Below are positions 8,640-17,154 of a stretch of 64,000 bases of DNA, piece after piece. The position numbers and the translations under genes were made by a program. The notes under the pieces were generated by a model. It was given only the letters and a program-made list of their open reading frames with translations, had not been told where the DNA came from and searched no databases. How positions within the stretch are numbered: the stretch's first letter is position 1; each line of letters opens with the position of its first letter. Source of the DNA: Dactylosporangium sp. AC04546 (GTDB taxonomy: Bacteria; Actinomycetota; Actinomycetes; Mycobacteriales; Micromonosporaceae); the NCBI RefSeq assembly GCF_022095675.1, contig NZ_JAHYSG010000051.1:1-64000 (forward strand), in the 5' to 3' direction.

Positions 8640-9467
8640 ATGTCGATGCGTACTAGAGGCGTGCTGTGGTTCCTGCTCATCGCGTTCGGGGCGGCCTGGG
8701 GGGCCATCGCGGCCACCCGGGCGCTCGGTGTCCGGCTGGACAACCCGCTCGCGCAGCTGCCCGTGGCGTTCGCGCCCGCGCTCGCCGCGATCGTCGTCCG
8801 CCGGTTCGTGACCCGCGAGGGGTTCGGCGACGCGGGGCTGGCACTCCGGTTGCGGCCGGCGCGCCGGTACTACCTGCTCGCCTGGCTGGGGCCGATCGTG
8901 GCGCTGGCCGTGGCGGCGGGCCTGGCGACCGCGACCGGACGGTACCAACCCGACCCTGGTGACCTGCCCGACATCCTGCCGCTGCTGGTCCTGGCCCTGC
9001 TGCTGCCGCCGCTGTTCTGGGGCGAAGAGTTCGGCTGGCGCGGCTACCTGCAGCAGCGGATCGGCGGCCGCCCGGCGGCGGCGGTCCTGGTGACCGGGGT
9101 GATCTGGGGCGTGTGGCACTGGCCGCTCGCGTTCGCCGGGTACACGACGTTCGACGACCCCGTGCGCGGGCTGGCGCTGTGGACCGTGCAGACCACCGCC
9201 CTCGGCGTCGTCCTGGCCTGGCTGTTCGTCCGGTCGGGCAGTATCTGGGTGTCGAGCCTCGCCCACGCCGGCTCCAACATGCTGGTGGGCATCGGCGGCG
9301 AGCTGCTGCTGGTCGAGCGCGGCGGCCTGGACGACGACCTGGTCACCCTGCTGGCGCTGGTACCGGTCGCGGCGGCCGCGGTGGTGATCCTGGCGAGCCG
9401 TGCGCTCGCCCCGGCCCAACTCGTGCCGGCCGGAGCGGGACCTCGCGTCTCCAACGGGCCGGCGTAG
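8640..9467 (+). CDS. CPBP-family intramembrane metalloprotease
   Basis: A 275-residue multipass membrane protein of the CPBP/ABI family. The three conserved motifs are present: GEEFGWRGYL (Glu129, Glu130, Arg134), GVIWGVWHWPLAF and SSLAHAGSNM. Six or more hydrophobic segments can be counted. The family cleaves substrates in the membrane or protects against bacteriocins. ATG 8640 is preferred; a second in-frame ATG follows two codons later. A 15-bp inverted repeat (ACCCGG-GAT-CCGGGT, 8579-8593) lies about 47 bases upstream and might be an operator. Confidence 0.85.
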   Translation: MSMRTRGVLWFLLIAFGAAWGAIAATRALGVRLDNPLAQLPVAFAPALAAIVVRRFVTREGFGDAGLALRLRPARRYYLLAWLGPIVALAVAAGLATATGRYQPDPGDLPDILPLLVLALLLPPLFWGEEFGWRGYLQQRIGGRPAAAVLVTGVIWGVWHWPLAFAGYTTFDDPVRGLALWTVQTTALGVVLAWLFVRSGSIWVSSLAHAGSNMLVGIGGELLLVERGGLDDDLVTLLALVPVAAAAVVILASRALAPAQLVPAGAGPRVSNGPA

Positions 9468-9471
9468 GCGA

Positions 9472-10383
9472 CTACCTGTTCGGTTGCGCGGCCGACAGCC
9501 ACCGGGTGAGCGTGGCGAGGTACCCGGGCGCGAAGTCGTCGCCGATTCGAATCCGGTGGTCGGCGTCGGGGAAGATCTCCATCGTGATCGGGCCGGGGTC
9601 TGGCCGGTTGCAGGCCGCCGTGGCGAACGCGGTGACGCTGGCGGCCACCGGTACCACCGTTTCCGCAGCACCGAACAGGGCCAGGTGCGGGCAGCGCAAC
9701 CGGATGAGATCCGCGGACGGATCGTGGTTGTGCACGAGTTTGACGAATTCCCAACTGTCCTCGGTCAACGCCGGGCCGCAGGCGATGATCCGCTGGTATG
9801 CCGGATCCGCGTCGAGAACGTCCTTCATCTCGGCGAAGGCCACGCCTTGACCGGCCCACCGCATGATCTGGTCGTGCGTTGCTTCGCACGCGGCGATCTC
9901 CGACGGCGTGGCACCGTCCGCGCGTAGGGCGTTCGCCGTCGCCCAACGATCCTGCCGCGCCAGCGACACACCCGGCCCCGAGTTGGTGACAACATAGGCC
10001 AAATCAGCAATCTGAGCGGCAGCCCGCAGTACCACCCACCCGCCCTCGCTGTGGCCGAACAAACCCACCGCGGCGGTGTCTACCTGCGGCTGGCTCCGCA
10101 ACAGACGCACGGCCGCAGCCGCGTCGGCGGCCAGGTCGCCGTAGGAGGAGGTGAGCCAGTTCCCAGACGACCCGCCAACACCCCGTTTGTCGTAGGACAA
10201 GACCGCAAACCCGGCGCTGAGCAGGTGTGCACGAATCGGCGGGAACAGCACGTCGTTGTCACGATCGGTGGGTCCGGATCCGCCGACCATCACCACACCC
10301 GGGTGCGGTCCGGAACCGGCCGGAAGCCACAACGTGCCGGCCAGTGTGACATCGCCGCTGGAGAAGCTCACGTCCTGGTGCAT
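9472..10383 (-). CDS. alpha/beta hydrolase
   Basis: A 303-residue hydrolase resembling bacterial dienelactone-hydrolase/EstD-like enzymes. VVMVGGSGPTDRDND supplies the oxyanion region, SYDKRGVGGSSG follows, Ser112 sits in GHSEGG, and DADH near the C-terminus supplies the catalytic His. No signal peptide, hence cytoplasmic. It converges with the CPBP protease gene with only four bases between them. Upstream lies the remnant of an ArsR regulator on the same strand, which may once have controlled it. Confidence 0.85.
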   Translation of the reverse strand: MHQDVSFSSGDVTLAGTLWLPAGSGPHPGVVMVGGSGPTDRDNDVLFPPIRAHLLSAGFAVLSYDKRGVGGSSGNWLTSSYGDLAADAAAAVRLLRSQPQVDTAAVGLFGHSEGGWVVLRAAAQIADLAYVVTNSGPGVSLARQDRWATANALRADGATPSEIAACEATHDQIMRWAGQGVAFAEMKDVLDADPAYQRIIACGPALTEDSWEFVKLVHNHDPSADLIRLRCPHLALFGAAETVVPVAASVTAFATAACNRPDPGPITMEIFPDADHRIRIGDDFAPGYLATLTRWLSAAQPNR

Positions 10384-10444
10384 GATCGATCAGGTCCTTT
10401 CGATGAGGGGAAACGCGTGCCGTCCAAGATGGACCATTGCGGCT

Positions 10445-10588
10445 CCGACCGTGGCTCCAACACCCGCAGGTGGTAGCTGCAGTTGGACGGTGTGTCACCG
10501 ACCGCCCGGGCGTACTGCGACGCGGTCGCCGGACCAGCGGCCATCAAGTGGCCGCCAACTCCGCTGGCTCGACGATCAGCTTTCGCAC
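10445..10588 (-). pseudogene. ArsR-type winged-helix regulator remnant
   Basis: A short stretch reads MAAGPATASQYARAVGDTPS followed by NCSYHLRVL, a characteristic ArsR-like helix-turn-helix of the kind seen in actinobacterial winged-helix regulators. A plausible GTG start at 10588 gives RKLIVEPAELAA in another frame, so the intervening region is deleted or frameshifted. Downstream of HLRVL the sequence no longer matches. It lies just upstream of the hydrolase gene on the same strand. No functional protein is expected. Confidence 0.6.
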
Positions 10589-10608
10589 CTCGGGTGACAC
10601 GACCCACC

Positions 10609-10637
10609 ACCGTTCTGAAACGCCCTTTCAGAACGGT
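10609..10637. repeat. perfect 12-bp inverted repeat
   Basis: ACCGTTCTGAAA and TTTCAGAACGGT form perfect arms around a 5-base loop (CGCCC). TTTCAG recurs at about 10668. It lies 20 bases upstream of the decayed ArsR reading frame, so it is best read as the orphaned operator of that regulator, although a hairpin terminator or a short mobile-element end cannot be excluded. Confidence 0.6.
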
Positions 10638-11076
10638 ATCAGAGCAACAGTCGATATGAAAGTCTGTTTCAGAGTTGGCAGCGTACCGCTCGCAGGCAGG
10701 CGCGTGACCGTGCTGCCGGTCGCTCGACTCGGCGTCCTGCCGCATGTGCGCCACTGTGGACTGTCCACACGAACAACTTGCAGCCAGGACCGGGGCGGGC
10801 AAGGTCAATAGGCGGTTGAGCTGTGGAAAACATAGATCAATCACCTATGCCATCTGTCCACAGTGGATCTGGTGTAACCCGTCCACCCCACCGCGCGGCC
10901 CGGACCGCATGCCGGGTCTACCGGGGCATCGCGGTCCTCAGTATTGGGGCTTCGGGGGCACCGTGCGGGGGTTCGACGGCGTCCCGCGCACCGGCGTCGC
11001 CGTCGCGACCTGGTGTACCGGCACGCCGGGCCCGGGTCCGGAACGCTGGGACGCGCCTGTGAGTGGACTAGATATG
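10638..11076. other. non-coding stretch, no gene recognised
   Basis: About 440 bases between the ArsR remnant and the WYL regulator. The short reading frames here lack family features. Two TGTGGA/TCCACA inverted repeats are visible near 10754-10768 and 10822-10862. Nothing else can be supported. Confidence 0.6.
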
Positions 11077-12066
11077 TCAATCTCTCGACATCGTCCGGTA
11101 CAGCCGGGTCATCTCGCGGAGCGTTGCGGTGATGTGCTCGACCAGTTCGGGAGGGGCGAGTGCCTGCGCGTCCGCGCCGAGCCGGAGCAGGCTGGCAGCG
11201 GCGTGGTCGACGCTTTCCAGCGGTATGGTGACGTGTCGCCAGCCGTCCGGGTCGGCGGGTGTGAGGGTGCGCGCTGCCAGCCGGCCGGCCCTCGGGCCGA
11301 GGATGTCGGGTAGGGCGGCGATCCCGGCGGGCGACAGGCGTACCACGGCGACCTCGGTCGTCTCGGCCCGCTCGTATCGTTCGACGTGTGCGTGCCAGAA
11401 CGTGGTCAGGTCGAAGCCGTCCGGGCGGGTGAACAGCTCCGGCAGCCGGCGCAGTTCGACGATGGCGGAGACCCGGTAGGTGCGCGGCTCACCGCTCCCG
11501 GCGGCGATCAGGTACCAGACTCCCGCCTTGAGGACGAGTCCCAGCGGGTGCAGCCGCCGGCCGACCACGCCGGGCCGAGGCGCCCAGCGACGGTACCGGA
11601 CCTCGATGACCTGGTCCTGCCAGAGCGCCTCCGCGACGGCGAGCAGGTGCGGCACCGCGTCCGGCTCCCGGTACCAGCCCGGCGCGTCGAGGTGGAAGCG
11701 CTGCCGGATCCGTCTCGACGCCTCCCGGTACGGCGTGGGCAACGCGGCCATCAACTTGAGCTCGGCGGCGGCTACCTGGGCACCCAGTCCCAGCTCGGCG
11801 GCCGGCTGCGGCATTCCGGTCAGGAACAGCGACTCGGCCTCGTCGGCGGTCAGCCCGGTCAACCGGGTGCGGTAGCCGTCCATGAGCTGGTAACCGCCGG
11901 TGGGTCCCTGCTCGGCGTAGATCGGCACGCCCGCCGCGGCCAGCGCCTCGACGTCGCGGTAGACGGTCCGGGCGGTGACGCCGAGCTGCGCCGCGAGCTG
12001 CGCGGCGCTCATCCGTCCTCGGTTCTGCAGCAACAGCAGCAGGGACAGCAATCGGCTGGCACGCAC
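11077..12066 (-). CDS. WYL-domain (YafY-like) transcriptional regulator
   Basis: A 329-residue regulator: an N-terminal HTH_11 domain (MSAAQLAAQLGVTARTVYRD), a middle WYL domain with the sensing core (VIEVRYRRWAP, GVWYLIAAGSGEPRTYRVS) and the C-terminal WCX extension. I prefer the GTG at 12066, directly before RASRLLSLLLLLQ, which leaves the upstream inverted repeat non-coding; a GTG at 12087 would add seven residues but overlap the repeat. It is divergent from the small gene at 12116, its probable target. Confidence 0.85.
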   Translation of the reverse strand: MRASRLLSLLLLLQNRGRMSAAQLAAQLGVTARTVYRDVEALAAAGVPIYAEQGPTGGYQLMDGYRTRLTGLTADEAESLFLTGMPQPAAELGLGAQVAAAELKLMAALPTPYREASRRIRQRFHLDAPGWYREPDAVPHLLAVAEALWQDQVIEVRYRRWAPRPGVVGRRLHPLGLVLKAGVWYLIAAGSGEPRTYRVSAIVELRRLPELFTRPDGFDLTTFWHAHVERYERAETTEVAVVRLSPAGIAALPDILGPRAGRLAARTLTPADPDGWRHVTIPLESVDHAAASLLRLGADAQALAPPELVEHITATLREMTRLYRTMSRD

Positions 12067-12086
12067 CGCGACAGTCTTCCAGACCA

Positions 12087-12103
12087 CTGACAGAAGATGT
12101 CAG
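12087..12103. promoter_or_regulatory. candidate WYL-regulator operator
   Basis: CTGACA-GAAGA-TGTCAG is an inverted repeat with 6-bp perfect arms between the divergent WYL regulator and the gene starting at 12116. Its place between the two start codons suggests autoregulation plus control of the partner gene. Confidence 0.5.
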
Positions 12104-12115
12104 GGGTAGCGCCTC

Positions 12116-12577
12116 ATGATCGCCGGCATGAACGACTTCGGCTTCATCATCGGCTCGTGGAACGTCGCCAACCGGCGCCTCAGGACGCTCTTCGCCGGCA
12201 GCGAGGAGTGGGACCACTTCCCGAGCACAGTGACCTGCCAGAGCATTTTCGACGGTGCCGGCAACACCGAGGAGATCGTCTTCCCGACGCTGGGTAGCCG
12301 CGGCTTCTCGCTGCGGCTGTTCGACGTCGAACGCAAGGAGTGGTCGATCTACTGGGCGAGCAGCACCACCGGGCTGCTCTACCCCCCGGTGGTGGGCACC
12401 TTCACCGATGGCCGCGGCGACTTCTACGGCGACGACACACACGAAGGAAGGCCGATCAGGGCGCACTTCATCTGGTCGGACATCACGCCCACCTCGGCGC
12501 GCTGGGAGCAGGAATTCTCCGCCGACAGTGGGCACACGTGGGAGTCCAACTGGGTCATGGAGTTCACCCGCGCCTGA
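12116..12577 (+). CDS. conserved hypothetical protein (DUF1579-like, calycin-type)
   Basis: A 153-residue soluble protein with FGFIIGSWNVANRRLR at the start, then RLFDVERKEWSIYWAS and GRGDFYGDDTHEGRPI. This resembles small beta-barrel proteins of the DUF1579/calycin type, which may bind a hydrophobic ligand or an intermediate. No catalytic motif is visible. The ATG at 12116 is used; ATG 12128 (MNDFGF) would remove four residues. Transcribed divergently from the WYL regulator across a shared inverted repeat. Confidence 0.7.
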   Translation: MIAGMNDFGFIIGSWNVANRRLRTLFAGSEEWDHFPSTVTCQSIFDGAGNTEEIVFPTLGSRGFSLRLFDVERKEWSIYWASSTTGLLYPPVVGTFTDGRGDFYGDDTHEGRPIRAHFIWSDITPTSARWEQEFSADSGHTWESNWVMEFTRA

Positions 12578-12726
12578 CCCACGGCCCGGCGGCGCGGCTT
12601 CCTTCGAGGAGCAGGGTTCGGGGGTCCCCGCCTGCTCGTTGCGGCGATGATCAGGCTGCTCGCCGGCCTCCTCGCGGCGGATGGCCGGCGACGGTGTCGG
12701 CGCCCTGCTGGCGCCCACGGGGTATT

Positions 12727-14385
12727 CTACGGCCGATCGGGCAGCAGCCGCTCCTCGTGATCCAGCTCCCGCTCGAGCACGCGGAGACCCTCGTCGGGCA
12801 GCCGGCCGGCGTCGCGCCACCGTACGAGCTCAGCGCGCTGGGCATCGATCGCCGTGTGCCGGATCCGCACAGCCGCCTCATACCGCAAGGAGACCGGCAT
12901 CGTCGGCGAGTCGGCGGTGCCCAGCAGATCGATCCGTTCCTGGTAGCGCGCCAGGCGGGTGTGCAGGTGGCCGCGCATCGCCTCGATGGCGTGGGTGTCC
13001 GACTCCTCCCCGTCCTCCTCGAGTTCGTCGAGCCGGGCGAGGGCGGCCTCGACGGATGCGGCCCGCGCCTCGTTGCGCAACCGGGCCTGGTCGATCGTGT
13101 TCGCGCGCAGGCCGAGCAGCCGGACGAGCGGCGCGAAGGTCAGGCCCTGCCCGACCAGCGTGACAATCACGACGACAAACGTGCAGAACAGCAGCAGGTC
13201 CCGGTCCGGGAACGGCGCGCCGCTGTCGGTGACGTGCGGGATGGTGAAGATCGCCGCGAGACTGATGACACCCCGGGTCCCGGACCAGCTGAGTGCCACG
13301 ACCTCGCGTCCGGTCAGCCGTTCGGCGTTGCGGCGCCCGCGGGCGGTCGGTGTCGCCAGGTCGGTGTCGCCGCCCAGCCTGGTGTGCAGCGACCGCGGCA
13401 GCGACTGTGTCACCATCAGCCACAGCGGCCTGAGCAGCAGCACCACGCCGACCGTGATCGCGACCGCGATCACGACCGTGGTCGTGTCGTACTGCGAGAG
13501 TCCCCGCACCACCTGCGGGAACTGCTGGCCGATCAGCAGGAACACGAATCCTTCCAGCAGGAAGTCGACCAACCGCCAGACCGCGCTGGTCTGCAGGCGG
13601 CTTGCTCCCGAACCCGTGCGTGGCGCGTGGTGGCCGACGATCAGCCCCGCGACCACGACCGCGAGGACCCCGGAGACGTGGATCTGCTCGCCGAGCAGGT
13701 AGGCCACGAACGGGGTGGCCAGCGAGATGGCGTTCGCGGCCAGCGGGTCGCTCGTCAGCGGGCGCAAGAGGCGAACACCATACGCCACGAGAGCGCCGAT
13801 CAGTACCCCACCGGCCGCGGCGAGCAGGAACTGGCCGAGGGCGGACGGCGCAGAGAAGCCGTCCCCGACCGCGGCGGCGACGGCCACGCTGAGAATCGTC
13901 AGGGCGGTGGCATCGTTGAGGAGTCCCTCACCCTGGATGAGCGTGATGAGCCGGGGCGGCAGGCCGACCTTGCGGCCGACGGCGAGGGCCGCGACCGGAT
14001 CCGGCGGCGCGACCGCGGCGCCCACCGCGATGCCGGCGGCCAGCGTCGCGCCGCTGACGAACCAATGGAAACCGGCACCGATCAGCAACGCGGTCGCGAG
14101 GACCAGGGCAACGGAGAGACTGACTACGGTGCGCAGGTTGCGACGGATGGCCAGCAGCGACGAGTCCAGGGCGGCGCTGTAGAGCAGCGGCGGGATCACG
14201 AACGTGAGGACGAAGGCGGGGTCGAGCGTGACGTTGCGGCCGGGTAGCAGCGCGTAACCGATCCCGACGACGGTGAGCAGCGCGGCTGCGGGCAGACCGG
14301 TCCGTTCGGCCACCCACCGGGCCGAGACGATGACGACGAGCCCGGAGAGCAGGAACAGCAGGATCGTCTCGAGGTGCACGATCAC
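12727..14385 (-). CDS. CPA1-family Na+/H+ antiporter
   Basis: A 552-residue cation/proton antiporter. About twelve transmembrane segments are followed by a cytoplasmic tail of some 130 residues (from LRLRN-like helices near residue 430). Family motifs include AAVAPPDPVAALAVG, EGLLNDATALTI (the conserved acidic ND pair) and SWSGTRGVISLAA. The GTG at 14385 is chosen because GAGGAAG lies 5 bases upstream and because it overlaps the stop of a small membrane gene as GTGA. A much longer frame in the same register upstream is GC-driven and not coding. It exports Na+ or K+ in exchange for protons. Confidence 0.88.
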   Translation of the reverse strand: MIVHLETILLFLLSGLVVIVSARWVAERTGLPAAALLTVVGIGYALLPGRNVTLDPAFVLTFVIPPLLYSAALDSSLLAIRRNLRTVVSLSVALVLATALLIGAGFHWFVSGATLAAGIAVGAAVAPPDPVAALAVGRKVGLPPRLITLIQGEGLLNDATALTILSVAVAAAVGDGFSAPSALGQFLLAAAGGVLIGALVAYGVRLLRPLTSDPLAANAISLATPFVAYLLGEQIHVSGVLAVVVAGLIVGHHAPRTGSGASRLQTSAVWRLVDFLLEGFVFLLIGQQFPQVVRGLSQYDTTTVVIAVAITVGVVLLLRPLWLMVTQSLPRSLHTRLGGDTDLATPTARGRRNAERLTGREVVALSWSGTRGVISLAAIFTIPHVTDSGAPFPDRDLLLFCTFVVVIVTLVGQGLTFAPLVRLLGLRANTIDQARLRNEARAASVEAALARLDELEEDGEESDTHAIEAMRGHLHTRLARYQERIDLLGTADSPTMPVSLRYEAAVRIRHTAIDAQRAELVRWRDAGRLPDEGLRVLERELDHEERLLPDRP

Positions 14386-14645
14386 ATTCTTCCTCGCTGC
14401 GCGTGAACGGGCCCGTGGGTCCCGGTTCGGCGCGTGGCTTTCGTCTGGAGGCGGCGGGCGGTCATGGCGAACACGATGGCGACGCCGAGCTGGGCGAGTG
14501 GGACGGTGACCACCTGCGAGCCGCCGGCCTCCAGATCGGCCGCCACACGGTCGCTGACCTCGGCCGGGCCGAACTCGGCGAGAATGAGCGGGCCGGACAC
14601 ACAGCACATGAGCAATGCCGCAACGGTGTATAAGGAACGGTGCAA
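14382..14645 (-). CDS. small two-helix membrane protein
   Basis: An 87-residue reading frame overlapping the antiporter start by four bases. Two hydrophobic segments are present (about residues 5-25 and 45-65), separated by an acidic loop, and a basic tail follows. The only full-length start is TTG at 14645; ATG at 14609 would shorten the first helix. The topology recalls DUF485-type partners of cation symporters, but I cannot assign a family. Upstream, in another frame, TFKSFEVPLAQVIMSF could be a lost N-terminus, so the gene may be frameshifted. Confidence 0.4.
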   Translation of the reverse strand: MHRSLYTVAALLMCCVSGPLILAEFGPAEVSDRVAADLEAGGSQVVTVPLAQLGVAIVFAMTARRLQTKATRRTGTHGPVHAQRGRM

Positions 14646-15056
14646 AAGACATGATCACCTGGGCCAAGGGCACCTCGAAAGACTTGAACGTCTCGCGTTC
14701 CGGGGTCCCCGTCCCGTTCAGAGGCGTCTCTTCTGGACGTTGAGGCTTCAGCGGTTCTCGGATGCTCGCAACTTGCCGGCTGTCGGTCTGCACGCCGGAG
14801 CCGGGATCGTCTACGCCGGTGTCAACCCGTCGCGCTGCCGTCCTGCACGAGGGGCGTCTTGAGACCGTCGCCGAACTGAGACCCTCGGCGGATTCAGTGG
14901 CGCGAGGCGCACCGTGGACTCGGCGAGCAGGCGTTTCTCCGTGTCGCGCAGCTCGCCGGCGCGGTCGAACCGCCGGTCGTCGACCGCAGCCCTCCTTGAC
15001 GCGGTCGCCCACGACACGGTGACCACCCCCGGCACCGTGAACCCGGACCGGGGGAA
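14646..15056. other. intergenic stretch, no confident gene
   Basis: About 410 bases between the antiporter unit (leftward) and the sigma-factor operon (rightward). It must carry both promoters. A possible lost N-terminus of the small membrane gene lies near 14650-14740 on the minus strand. No family is recognised in the remaining short frames. Confidence 0.5.
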
Positions 15057-15644
15057 GTGGAAATACCTAACGTGATCCGGGCTGAATCGGCTGTAGACGC
15101 GGAATCGATGCGCGCTGCCCGCGTGGACCCGGGCCGGTTCGCGGATCTCTACGACCGTTACGCCGCGCATCTGTACCGATACGCCTGCCAGCGCGTCGGT
15201 GCGGAGACCGCCGAAGACGTCGTCGCCGACACGTTCCTCGCCGCGTTCACACAGCGCGACTCGTACGATCCCGAGCGGCTCGACGCCCGGCCATGGCTGT
15301 TCGGCATCCTCACCCGCAAGCTGGCCCGGCACTTCCGGGCGGAGAAGACGCACTACCGGGCGCTGCTGCGGACCACGGCGGAGTCCACCGTCGACGGCCA
15401 CGCCGAGCGCGTCGCTGCCCGCGTCACCGCATCCGCTGCCCGCTCGCCGCTCGTCGCCGCGCTCGGCCGGCTCTCCGCCGGCGACCGCGACGTACTGCTG
15501 CTCATCGCCTGGTGCGACTTCAGCTATGACGAGGTGGCCGCCGCGCTCGACATCCCGCTGGGCACCGTACGGTCCCGGCTGAACCGCGCCCGGCGCAAGG
15601 TTCGCGCCGCGCTGGGCGGCATCGACCCCACCGGCGAGGTGTGA
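15057..15644 (+). CDS. ECF-type sigma-70 family RNA polymerase sigma factor
   Basis: A 195-residue sigma factor. Region 2 reads FADLYDRYAAHLYRYACQRV then AEDVVADTFLAAF; region 4 reads LLLIAWCDFSYDEVAAALDI then PLGTVRSRLNRARRKVRAAL. It has the short linker of ECF factors. The GTG at 15057 follows GGGGG; a GTG at 15072 is the alternative. It heads six genes coupled by 1-4-base overlaps, with a CU044_5270-type membrane protein directly downstream that probably acts as its anti-sigma or partner. Confidence 0.88.
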   Translation: MEIPNVIRAESAVDAESMRAARVDPGRFADLYDRYAAHLYRYACQRVGAETAEDVVADTFLAAFTQRDSYDPERLDARPWLFGILTRKLARHFRAEKTHYRALLRTTAESTVDGHAERVAARVTASAARSPLVAALGRLSAGDRDVLLLIAWCDFSYDEVAAALDIPLGTVRSRLNRARRKVRAALGGIDPTGEV

Positions 15645-16618
15645 TGGAACCCGACCTGAGACTTCTGCGTGAGCTCGGCGAGCAGCTCGGGCCGCCGGCC
15701 GGACAGCTGCCGCCCCGCCTGCGGGACCGGGTGTTGTCCACGACCGGCCGGGCGCCGCGCCCGCGACGCCGAACCTGGTCCCGCACTTGGCGCACGGCGC
15801 TGACCAGCGCCACGACAGCCGCGGTAGCGGTGGCCGTCGCCGTCCCCATAGTGATCACCGGGTCCGGCGGTGACCGGCCACCCGCGACGGTGGAGGTGGC
15901 CCGGATGGCCGCGGAGCGAGCGGCGGCCGCCCCGGCGACGTCCGCCCGGCCGGGCCAGTTCGTCTACATCGAGTCGGTGGTGCACTACCTGATCGTTCAA
16001 ACCGCGACGGCGCCCGCAGCCGACGACGGTCCGCTCCTGGTGCGTGAATGGCGGTCGGTCGACGGCACCCGGGACGGCCTGGTGCAACGGCGCCCGCTCG
16101 ACCAGCCGCGGGCCGCCTGGCGCGACGAGACCATCGCCGGCTGCCGCGACGGCTCCCAGAGCACCGCCGTCCCTGAGTGGCGTGTGCCGTGCACACCCGA
16201 GCCCGGCACCGCCGCCGACCTGCCCGTCGACGCCGATGCGATGCTCGCCTACCTGCGCCGGTCCGGCATCGCCGACGACCAGGCCTTCGACAACGCCGCG
16301 CGGGTGCTGTACCTCAGCCAGCACGCACCGGCGGTACAGGCGGCGGTGTTCGCGGCGGTCGGGCGGATTCCGGGCGTCACCGTGCGGCGCGACGTCGTCG
16401 ACGTGACCGGGCGTTCGGGCGTCGCGCTCGCCTATCGCAGCCGCGACGTGGAGACCGAGCTGATCTTCGACCCTGCCAACTTTACCTATTTCGGCGTGAA
16501 CCGGACGATTCTCCGGCTCGCGCTGCCCAGTCAGGCCACCGAACCGGCGCCACGGATCCTGATCCGCCAGGCCGTCGAGCACGTGGCGATCGTCGACTCA
16601 GTCGGGGGTGTGCGGTGA
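15644..16618 (+). CDS. CU044_5270 family membrane protein, putative anti-sigma partner
   Basis: A 324-residue protein with one transmembrane helix near residues 55-73 (TTAAVAVAVAVPIVITG), preceded by a basic cytoplasmic N-terminus and followed by a large extracytoplasmic domain. The arrangement (LRELGEQLGPP start, single helix, GQFVYIES motif, C-terminal VRRDVVDVTGRSGVALAY) matches the CU044_5270 family, typically encoded next to ECF sigma factors. The ATG overlaps the sigma stop (TGATG). The role as membrane-bound regulator of the sigma factor is inferred from context. Confidence 0.8.
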   Translation: MEPDLRLLRELGEQLGPPAGQLPPRLRDRVLSTTGRAPRPRRRTWSRTWRTALTSATTAAVAVAVAVPIVITGSGGDRPPATVEVARMAAERAAAAPATSARPGQFVYIESVVHYLIVQTATAPAADDGPLLVREWRSVDGTRDGLVQRRPLDQPRAAWRDETIAGCRDGSQSTAVPEWRVPCTPEPGTAADLPVDADAMLAYLRRSGIADDQAFDNAARVLYLSQHAPAVQAAVFAAVGRIPGVTVRRDVVDVTGRSGVALAYRSRDVETELIFDPANFTYFGVNRTILRLALPSQATEPAPRILIRQAVEHVAIVDSVGGVR

Positions 16619-17154
16619 GACGCGCCGTTGTCGTCGTGGTCGTGTTCCTGGGTCTCGCCGCGTGCTCGGCGACCCCACCGGCACCTGAGGTGGCCAGCGC
16701 CCGGCAACCCTCGGCCTCCGGGTCGGCGGGCCCGTCGCCGGCGACCAAGGACAGCGACTACGACAAGGCACTGCGCTACACGCGCTGCCTCACCGAGAAC
16801 GGGGCGGAGACCTCGGATCCGATCGAGGGCGAGCCGCTCGTCACGGCCCACGTCATCAAGCCCGGGGCGTCCGTCGAAACCATGCTGGCGCGGATGGCGG
16901 CGCACGACAAGTGCAAGCAGTTCCTGCCGGCGACCTGGCCGATCAGGATCGACCAGGCAGAGGTCGAGCGGTCCCGGCCCTACTTCGACTGCATGCGCAG
17001 TCACGGGATCGACGAGCCGATCCCCGACAAGGACGGCATGGTGCAGACCCCTACCGACGTTTCGTACCGGTCGACCCCCGAGTACCAGGACGCGGTGGCG
17101 AAGTGCCGGCACCTGTACGACGACCCGGCCAACGACCTTCCCCAGAACCGATGA
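16615..17154 (+). CDS. putative lipoprotein
   Basis: A 179-residue exported protein with a short signal peptide ending in the lipobox LAAC (VVVVFLGLAACS). The mature part has pairs of Cys residues (RYTRCLTENG, KCKQFLPATWP, YFDCMRSHGIDEP) that may form disulphides. GTG start overlapping the CU044_5270 stop as GTGA, and ATGA overlap with the adaptor gene. Such small Cys-containing lipoproteins commonly accompany the adaptor/ABC genes in this operon type; the function is unknown. Confidence 0.75.
   Translation: MRRAVVVVVVFLGLAACSATPPAPEVASARQPSASGSAGPSPATKDSDYDKALRYTRCLTENGAETSDPIEGEPLVTAHVIKPGASVETMLARMAAHDKCKQFLPATWPIRIDQAEVERSRPYFDCMRSHGIDEPIPDKDGMVQTPTDVSYRSTPEYQDAVAKCRHLYDDPANDLPQNR

Noticed and set aside
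12340..14247. 635-codon plus-strand frame across the small DUF1579-like gene and the antiporter
   Set aside because: Low-complexity Arg/Gln/Glu-rich shadow; it conflicts with two recognised genes.
12727..15012. A 761-codon frame extending the CPA1 antiporter upstream
   Set aside because: The first 210 codons are Arg/Pro/Gly-rich with no family match, and a GTG at 14385 with a good ribosome site gives the usual antiporter N-terminus.
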